Origin: Streptomyces ambofaciens ATCC 23877
Lineage (GTDB): Bacteria > Actinomycetota > Actinomycetes > Streptomycetales > Streptomycetaceae
Length of the DNA stretch: 64,000 bases
Reading direction: 5' to 3'
Assembly: GCF_001267885.1 (NCBI RefSeq)
Contig: NZ_CP012382.1
Coordinates: 3,025,001-3,089,000 of the forward strand
This document shows, piece by piece, positions 58,812 through 64,000 of the stretch (its first letter is position 1; every line of letters begins with the position of its first letter). Below the pieces are notes generated by a model. The model saw only the letters and a list, made by a program, of their open reading frames with translations, did not search any database and was not told the origin of the DNA. Both the position numbers and the translations under genes were made by a program.

Positions 58812-59798
58812 ATGGCAAAGCGCAGCAACAGCCGTCGCCCGTTCGCATGGACGGAGAAGGAACTCGATCAGGATGTCCTGCCGGACAGGCGGCGGCTGGC
58901 CACGGCGCTGCAAAGGATCTGCCGCCACCTCGCCGTCACGACTTCTGAGGGTGCGAGGACTACCCATCCGACGCAGGCCCAGACGGCCGAGTACTTAAAG
59001 GTCAGCGAGACGACGCTGACACGCTACCTACAGGGGCGGCGCATCCCACCAGACAGGACGGCCGCGTTCATCTTCAACACCGCCTGCCGGGACGCCGGGG
59101 ACGGCCGGAAGCTCGGCATCACACACGGCGAGCTGCTGGAACTGCGTGCGAGAGCCGAGCAGGAGCGATGCGGTAACTGCTCGCAGCACAGGGACGCAGC
59201 GCGTGCCGCTGGCCAGAAACTCCGGTCTCTGAAGGAGACCCATGAACGGCTCGAACGGACGGCGGCAGAACGCACGCGGGAACTCAGTGAACTCCGTCGG
59301 CGCATCACCGGGCTGAAGCAGGAGACGCAGCGGGTGAAGGACACTCAGCCGAACCCCATGAGCGGAGCCGGCCCGGAAAGGTTTCAGGGAGGGGCGCGCG
59401 CCGCAACTCTGTTGCCGGTCCCCCACCCACAAGGGGACCGGCAACAGAGCAAAAACGGAGCCCTGGCAGCCCGCAACGTCGGCCGTCGCGCTGAGGAGCT
59501 GCTCAGCGGCAGCCGGCCGGACACCACCCTCGCGCTCCTGCGGCACACGGCGGACGCTTACACGCCTGCGGAAGTGGCCCTATTGATAGCGCTGTTGAGG
59601 AAATGGGAGCAGCACGATCTGGCCGACAACCTCGTCCACATCTTCGCGCGTGACCGCCACGACCATGACGTGGTGAGGGCAGCACTGATACTGCACGAGC
59701 AGCAAGCCGTCACGGATGCGGAGACGCTGCTGCGCACGGCCGCCGCCCACCCGGGGTCTGCCCTGTCCCGGGCAGAGGGAGCCGGGACTGTCAGATAA
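58812..59798 (+). CDS. HTH/coiled-coil protein (putative regulator)
   Basis: 328 residues. A basic start (MAKRSNSRRP), an HTH region (about 53-80: TQAQTAEYLKVSETTLTRYLQGRRIPP), a coiled coil (about 104-176, with RSLKETHERLERTAAERTRELSELRRRITGLKQE) and a helical C-terminal domain (AEELLSGSRPDTTLALLRHTADAYTPAEVALLIALLRKWEQHDLADNLVHIF). This arrangement is common in Streptomyces accessory regions and unassigned. GGAGG at 58799-58803 selects ATG 58812. Divergent from the HNH-ParB-SNF2-Vsr operon. Confidence 0.8.
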   Translation: MAKRSNSRRPFAWTEKELDQDVLPDRRRLATALQRICRHLAVTTSEGARTTHPTQAQTAEYLKVSETTLTRYLQGRRIPPDRTAAFIFNTACRDAGDGRKLGITHGELLELRARAEQERCGNCSQHRDAARAAGQKLRSLKETHERLERTAAERTRELSELRRRITGLKQETQRVKDTQPNPMSGAGPERFQGGARAATLLPVPHPQGDRQQSKNGALAARNVGRRAEELLSGSRPDTTLALLRHTADAYTPAEVALLIALLRKWEQHDLADNLVHIFARDRHDHDVVRAALILHEQQAVTDAETLLRTAAAHPGSALSRAEGAGTVR

Positions 59799-59857
59799 CA
59801 AGGCCTGGTACGCCGCACTGCCATCACGTGATGCGGAGAGGAGGCTGAACGAAACAC

Positions 59858-60490
59858 TCAGGCGGCAATGCCCGGCTCAGCTTCGTAGTGCAGCTGAGCC
59901 TGGTCCAGGATGTCGTCTGGATCAAAGCCTCGGGAAGCCGTCCAGTGCAGCAAGTCAGCGATCAGCTCAACCGCGGACTCCTTGAGGGCGGCGTCGTGCA
60001 GCCGGCCCTCTAGAGCAGTGGCACCCCCAGGGCGGTAACTCCGGAGAGCCGCAGCAGCCCGTTCCATCCGCTGGCACACCCACTCGGACCCGAGTGCGAT
60101 CTCGCACCACACCGACTTTCCGGCTGCCGTCAGAATCGTCCCCCAGTCCGCTGTCACGGCGGCGAGCAGGTGCAGGCCGCGTCCGCACTCGTCGCCGCAG
60201 CTGACCACGGACAGGGACGGCACGGCTCGGCTTTTGTCGTGGACTTCTACGCGCAGCCGCTCGCCGTCCCACTCCAGGACCAGCGTGGCGGACGTGCCCT
60301 CACCTACGTGCTTGATGACATTCGCGGCCAGTTCCGTGACCACCAGCTCCGTCTCCTCCACGGCTTGGGGCAGGCCCCAATGACCCAGCTGAGCCGTGGC
60401 GGCCTGCCGTAGCAGACGCACCTCGGCCGGCGCTGCCGTGAAAGGCAGAACAGATCGGTGCCGATGTTCCCTGACGTCGTCGCCGAGCAT
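59858..60490 (-). CDS. HATPase-type ATP-binding protein (anti-sigma-like)
   Basis: 210 residues from ATG 60490 (GGGAGGGAG upstream). GHKL ATPase with N box ELVVTELAANVIKHVG, G1 EVHDKSRAVPS and G2 ECGRGLHLLAAVTADWG, preceded by the usual FTAAPAEVRLLRQAATAQLGHWGL. The C-terminal 70 residues (ALRSYRPGGATALEGRL...YEAEPGIAA) are an extra helical part. Such proteins resemble SpoIIAB/RsbW kinases and in Streptomyces are divergent from an XRE-DUF397 pair, as here; they probably form a regulatory switch with them. Confidence 0.85.
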   Translation of the reverse strand: MLGDDVREHRHRSVLPFTAAPAEVRLLRQAATAQLGHWGLPQAVEETELVVTELAANVIKHVGEGTSATLVLEWDGERLRVEVHDKSRAVPSLSVVSCGDECGRGLHLLAAVTADWGTILTAAGKSVWCEIALGSEWVCQRMERAAAALRSYRPGGATALEGRLHDAALKESAVELIADLLHWTASRGFDPDDILDQAQLHYEAEPGIAA

Positions 60491-60708
60491 GCGAACTTCT
60501 CCCTCCCGAGCCACGCACGTGCTGCGCCCACCGTGTCCGTCCGGCTGCACTGCGTAGCGGTCCGTAAGGGGAGAATGACACAGAGAAGTCTCTCCATGGA
60601 ACTTCTCATGGGACTCCATCGAGTGAATCGGGGGTGGGGGGTCCCGTCTCTGCCTAACCTGATCAGGCCCGGTGCGACCGCCCGGCGCAGGCGCAGGAAG
60701 AAGCCCGC

Positions 60709-61554
60709 ATGACCGTGAGGACCACCACTCGTCGCCGCCAACTCGGCGCCATGCTGAGGAAGTTGCGTGCAGCCAAAGGACTGACCCTGGAGGAGGCCGG
60801 TCGGCTTGTCGGGGTTTCCAAGGCCACGGTCAGCCGTTACGAGACGCAGGCGGGGCCGGTGAGGTGGATCGTCGTCGACGCCCTGTGCCGGGAGTACGAC
60901 GCGACAGACGCCGAGCGAACGGCCGTTGTAGGGCTAGCCAAAGACGCCAAGCAGCAAGGCTGGTGGAATTCGTTCGCTGACTCCATTCCGGAGAGCATGA
61001 ACCTGCTGCTGACCCTGGAGGACGACGCTGTACGGGAAGACCACTTCTCCTGTGTCTACGTCCCTGGCCTCCTGCAGACCCGCGCCTACAGCACCGCCCT
61101 GCAGCGGGCGAACGAGGTACCTCTGGAGCCCACCGAGATCGAACGGCTGGTGGACATCCGCATGAGGCGGCAGGAGATCCTGACGCGGCCGAAGCCACCG
61201 CGCCTCTGGGCGATCCTCGACGAGTCCGTGATCCGCCGGGTCGTCGGGTCACCGGAGGCCATGAAGGAACAGCTCGACCGGCTGCTTGACGCGAACGATT
61301 CTCCTCACATCACGCTTCAGGTACTCCCCTTCTCCAAGGGAGCCCACTCCGCCGCCCTCGGGAGCTTCGTCATCATCGGTGGTACCGAGTCAGCCCTTGA
61401 TGTCGTGTACGTCGACTTCCACACGGGCTCGCTGTTCCTGGAGAAGGAGGAGGAACTGGAGCGCTACAGACTTGCGTTCGAGTACCTCCGCGCACAAGCG
61501 TTGGACATGGAAGCTTCGTCCGCCCTGATCCATCGCGTCCGCGAGGAGTTGTGA
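60709..61554 (+). CDS. XRE-family regulator with DUF5753 (WhiJ-type)
   Basis: 281 residues. HTH at about 10-45 (RRQLGAMLRKLRAAKGLTLEEAGRLVGVSKATVSRYET), then DUF5753: YVPGLLQTRAYSTALQRA, VDIRMRRQEILTRPKPPRLWAILDESVIRRVVG and ITLQVLPFSKGAHSAALGSFVI. WhiJ-like regulators are numerous in Streptomyces and some control development. The stop codon is immediately followed by the DUF397 ATG. It is the intact form of the module whose XRE gene is missing at 4816-5439. Confidence 0.92.
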   Translation: MTVRTTTRRRQLGAMLRKLRAAKGLTLEEAGRLVGVSKATVSRYETQAGPVRWIVVDALCREYDATDAERTAVVGLAKDAKQQGWWNSFADSIPESMNLLLTLEDDAVREDHFSCVYVPGLLQTRAYSTALQRANEVPLEPTEIERLVDIRMRRQEILTRPKPPRLWAILDESVIRRVVGSPEAMKEQLDRLLDANDSPHITLQVLPFSKGAHSAALGSFVIIGGTESALDVVYVDFHTGSLFLEKEEELERYRLAFEYLRAQALDMEASSALIHRVREEL

Positions 61555-61782
61555 ATGCCCACCGGTCTCCCGGTTGCCGCTGACCTTGTGTGGTTCAAGT
61601 CGTCGCACAGCGGTGGCAATGCCACCGAGTGTCTCGAGTGCGCTTACGCCCCGACCCGAACTCTGATACGCGACTCGAAACGGGCGAACGGCCCGGTCCT
61701 CTCCGTGAGCCCCGGGGCCTGGCGTCATTTCGTAGACGCGCTGCATCCAGCCGGGGAACACGGACTCGCGCCCCACCCGTGA
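61555..61782 (+). CDS. DUF397 protein
   Basis: 75 residues with VWFKSSHSGGNATECLECA and LIRDSKRANGPVLSVSPGAWRHFV, the DUF397 pattern. The ATG abuts the stop of the XRE gene, whose last codons provide GAGGAG, so the two are co-translated. It is thought to act with its XRE partner. Confidence 0.9.
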   Translation: MPTGLPVAADLVWFKSSHSGGNATECLECAYAPTRTLIRDSKRANGPVLSVSPGAWRHFVDALHPAGEHGLAPHP

Positions 61783-61786
61783 GGCG

Positions 61787-62275
61787 TCACCACGCCACCG
61801 TCAGCGACCCTCCCACCGGCAGCCCGTGCCAGCGCTCCCCGTACTCGTCGAGCCGGGACACGATGCGGTCGATCACCGGCGGGATCTCCCCCGCCGTCAC
61901 GTACGCCGGCAGCTCCCGTGTGTGGCCGTGGCGCAGCTCCCAGACGGGTACGGCGATGCCCGCCAGTTCCTCCGAGCGGGCCATGTCGGCCTTCGCCTCG
62001 GGGTTCGGCCGCGGTCGCTTCGTCTTGCGGCGGCGGTTGGCCCTGGTGCGCTCCGCGGGGTCGGCGGGCCAGAAAAGGCCGTTGTCGCCAGCGGCCAGCC
62101 GCCCGTAGACGCCCAGCCTGATGCCCGCCTCGGCCTCGACGAGGAGGTGCACCAGGTCGTGCGGGAGGTACGGGTGACCGCCGGGGCCGTTGCGCGGGGC
62201 GAGCGCGGGGCCGGTCTCGCGGTGGACGGCGATGTCGTAACTCGTGCCGGGGCCCTTGGTGAAGACGACGTGCAT
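61787..62275 (-). CDS. Hypothetical protein
   Basis: 162 residues from ATG 62275 (MHVVFTKGPGTSYDIAVHRETGPAL). A middle segment GGHPYLPHDLVHLLVEAEAGIRLGVYGRLAAG contains H-D-L-V-H-x-x-V-E, a histidine-rich motif reminiscent of a degenerate metalloprotease-like or metal-binding helix. Basic stretch RANRRRKTKRPRPNPEAKAD follows. No signal or membrane segment; no good ribosome site. Family not recognised. Confidence 0.7.
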   Translation of the reverse strand: MHVVFTKGPGTSYDIAVHRETGPALAPRNGPGGHPYLPHDLVHLLVEAEAGIRLGVYGRLAAGDNGLFWPADPAERTRANRRRKTKRPRPNPEAKADMARSEELAGIAVPVWELRHGHTRELPAYVTAGEIPPVIDRIVSRLDEYGERWHGLPVGGSLTVAW

Positions 62276-62409
62276 GCCCGGCACGGTAGAGGGCGCCGTC
62301 CGCCGGGCGCACCCGCTTTTCCGGGGCGCCCGGCGCCGGTGCGGCTTCGTCCGCCGCACCGAGCGCGCGTCGGGTCAGCGGGCGGCCTGGCGGCCGGGCG
62401 CGGTCGGCC

Positions 62410-63228
62410 TCACGGCTTGCGCCCCACCCCGCAGTACGCGTCGACGGCGGGCGCGCTCGGGGTGTCCGCCTCCGGGCGCCACTCCGTGACCCGGACGACG
62501 CCGGGGGCGAGCAGGTCCAGGCCCTCGAAGAAGCCGGCGATCTCCTCGACGCTGCGGACGTGGTAGGGCGTCGCTCCGCTGGCGTTGTAGGCGTTGGAGG
62601 CGGCGATCATGCCCTCGCTCGTCGCGGTGCTGTCGCTGATGACCAGGTGGCTGCCCGAGGGGAGGCCCGCCACCAGACGGCGGACCAGGTCGCGTGCCTG
62701 GTCGTGTTCGGCGACGTGGCCGAGGGTGTTGAGGATGATCAGGGCGATCGGCCGGGAGAAGTCGAGGGTCCCGGCGGCGGCCTCCAGGACGGCGTCGGGG
62801 TCGTAGAGGTCGGCGTCCAGGTAGGCGGTCCTGCCCTCGGGGGTGCTGGTGAGCAGCGCGCCCGCGTGGGCCAGCACGATCGGGTCGTTGTCCACGTAGA
62901 CGATCCGGGCGTCGGGGGCCACGCGCTGGGCCACCTCGTGGGTGTTGTCGGCGGTGGGCAGGCCGGTGCCGACGTCCAGGAACTGGCGGATGCCGTGCTC
63001 CGCGACCAGGTGCCGGACGGCGCGGCCCAGGAAGAGCCGGCTGGTGAGGGCCACGTCGACGAGCCCGGGGAAGATCTCCTTGATCTGCTCTCCGATCTCG
63101 CGGTCGACCTCGTAGTTGTCCTTGCCGCCGACGAAGTAGTTCCAGAAGCGGGCCGAGTGCGGGGTGGTGGTGTCGATCCGGGCCCGTATCTCCGCGGTGG
63201 CCGCGAGCTCGGAGTTCGTGTCCGACAC
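62410..63228 (-). CDS. SAM-dependent methyltransferase (DUF574/Methyltransf_19 type)
   Basis: 272 residues. The start TTTPHSARFWNYFVGGKDNYEVDREIGEQ and motif I FLDVGTGLPTADNTHEVAQRVAPDARIVYVDNDPIVLAHAGALL, then HLVISDSTATSE and EEIAGFFEGLDLLAPGVVRVTEWRPE, are typical of this large Streptomyces family. The substrate is unknown for nearly all members. GTG 63228 follows GAGGAG. Confidence 0.93.
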   Translation of the reverse strand: MSDTNSELAATAEIRARIDTTTPHSARFWNYFVGGKDNYEVDREIGEQIKEIFPGLVDVALTSRLFLGRAVRHLVAEHGIRQFLDVGTGLPTADNTHEVAQRVAPDARIVYVDNDPIVLAHAGALLTSTPEGRTAYLDADLYDPDAVLEAAAGTLDFSRPIALIILNTLGHVAEHDQARDLVRRLVAGLPSGSHLVISDSTATSEGMIAASNAYNASGATPYHVRSVEEIAGFFEGLDLLAPGVVRVTEWRPEADTPSAPAVDAYCGVGRKP

Positions 63229-63402
63229 GGCAGGGTCTCCTCGGGGTCGATGTCGGTGATCCGGACACCAACCTAGCGCCGGCGGGGCCGGGGTGGTGCG
63301 GGAAGGGTGGCTTCGACGCCGGTGCGGGCGGGGGGAGTTGGGGATCCGGCCGACGGCTCGCTCCCGCGCCGGGGAAGCCGTCGACCGGTGCGTCGTGGGG
63401 CG

Positions 63403-63876
63403 TCAGCCGAACATGCCCGGCTGGTAGTCGCCCGCGGGCTGCCGGGTGATGGCGTTCACGCGGTTGTACACGTTGATGAGGGCGATCAGCCCGACCAGCG
63501 CCGCGAGCTGGTCCTCGTCGTAGTGCTCGGCCGCGTTCGCCCAGGCCTCATCGGTGACGCCGCCCGCGCCGTCGGCGAGGCGGGTGCCCTGCTCGGTCAG
63601 TTCCAGGGCGGCGCGCTCGGCGTCGGTGAAGACCTTCGCCTCCCGCCAGGCCGCGATCAGGTTGAGGCGTACCGCGGTCTCCCCCGCCTCCGCGGCGTCC
63701 TTGGTGTGCATGTCGAGGCAGAGGCCGCAGCCGTTGATCTGGCTGGCGCGGATCTTCACCAGCTCCTGGGTCGCGGCCGGCAGCGTCGAGTCGGTCAGGA
63801 TCTTGCCGGCCGAGTTGATGTGGCGCATGACCTTGCCCGCGATCGGGTTGGCGAAGATGTCGAGACGAGCGTCCAT
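63403..63876 (-). CDS. AhpD/carboxymuconolactone decarboxylase-family protein
   Basis: 157 residues with the AhpD core: INGCGLCLDMHTKDAAEAGET, giving the redox pair Cys50 and Cys53 and the proton-relay His57. Such small helical trimers act as alkylhydroperoxidases or reductants. ATG 63876 follows GAAGGAAC. No partner peroxiredoxin is visible. Confidence 0.92.
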   Translation of the reverse strand: MDARLDIFANPIAGKVMRHINSAGKILTDSTLPAATQELVKIRASQINGCGLCLDMHTKDAAEAGETAVRLNLIAAWREAKVFTDAERAALELTEQGTRLADGAGGVTDEAWANAAEHYDEDQLAALVGLIALINVYNRVNAITRQPAGDYQPGMFG

Positions 63877-63958
63877 GGTGAGTTCGTTCCTTCGGCGTGG
63901 GCGGCGTGACCGGCGTGGTCGGCGTGCGCTGCGTACGCGTGCGCTGTGTGCCGGGCCG

Positions 63959-64000
63959 TCAGGCCATCGCCGCGCGGGGGGCGTACACGGTGACAACGAG
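63959..64000 (-). CDS. Possible 3' end of a gene cut by the window edge
   Basis: On the minus strand an open frame ends LVVTVYAPRAAMA then TGA at 63959. The 13 residues are too few for a family; the frame and high GC3 are compatible with a coding end upstream of the AhpD-like gene (82 bp gap). Confidence 0.3.
   Translation of the reverse strand, partial: LVVTVYAPRAAMA

Overview
The window is chromosomal DNA of a Streptomyces (high-GC Actinomycetota). The evidence is the very high G+C with strong third-position G/C bias, several GTG and one or more TTG starts, twin-arginine lipoproteins, DUF397/DUF5753 regulators, an LAXTG sorting signal, and recognisable Streptomyces loci (the c-di-GMP enzyme cdgA and the cslA-glxA tip-glycan locus). 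No rRNA operon, CRISPR array or intact insertion sequence was seen.

Layout. 1-5.4 kb: a catabolic operon on the minus strand (aldehyde dehydrogenase, two-domain extradiol dioxygenase, cut-off NAD-binding dehydrogenase) divergent from an MFS transporter, then a small VOC protein and a broken ATPase/DUF397 pair. 5.5-13.1 kb: flavin monooxygenase-like protein, the PAS-GGDEF-EAL enzyme CdgA, a secreted M6-type metalloprotease, tRNA-Lys, a primase/polymerase-like protein, a small hypothetical protein and a secreted pectate lyase. 13.3-22.3 kb: a candidate structured RNA, two coupled maleate-isomerase/Asp-Glu-racemase-type genes, a 2-hydroxyacid dehydrogenase, an amidase, a DUF3830 protein, an ectoine-type (Ehu) ABC importer and an IclR regulator; this looks like one small-molecule uptake and breakdown locus.

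22.4-33.6 kb: two further identical tRNA-Lys genes frame the surface-glycan machinery: LPMO, SPFH protein, NlpC/P60-like cell-wall protein, glucan synthase CslA, copper radical oxidase GlxA and a GH6 lipoprotein, followed by a class-F-type sortase with a membrane-anchored partner and a NagD-like HAD phosphatase. A DasR-type palindrome lies in front of the LPMO. 33.7-40.3 kb: a complete minus-strand aminophosphonate locus (importer, phosphonatase-like hydrolase, HpnW-type oxidase, GntR regulator). 40.3-49.9 kb: a 45-bp tandem repeat, an LAXTG surface protein, a CBM2-tethered sugar dehydrogenase with a near-perfect CebR operator, a ROK regulator divergent from a Gfo/Idh/MocA oxidoreductase across a strong dyad, an F420-type oxidoreductase, a fumarylacetoacetate hydrolase-type enzyme and a second YidC. 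50-52.4 kb: SEC-C, SRPBCC and small secreted proteins.

52.4-61.8 kb is an accessory island with visibly less extreme codon use: a C5-cytosine methyltransferase convergent with a coupled operon of HNH-like, ParB-like, SNF2 helicase and Vsr proteins, followed by an HTH/coiled-coil protein and an ATPase/XRE/DUF397 module. The five-gene methyltransferase-HNH-ParB-SNF2-Vsr set is the best candidate for an undescribed (probably anti-phage or restriction-like) system. 61.8-64 kb returns to ordinary genes (hypothetical, SAM methyltransferase, AhpD-like).
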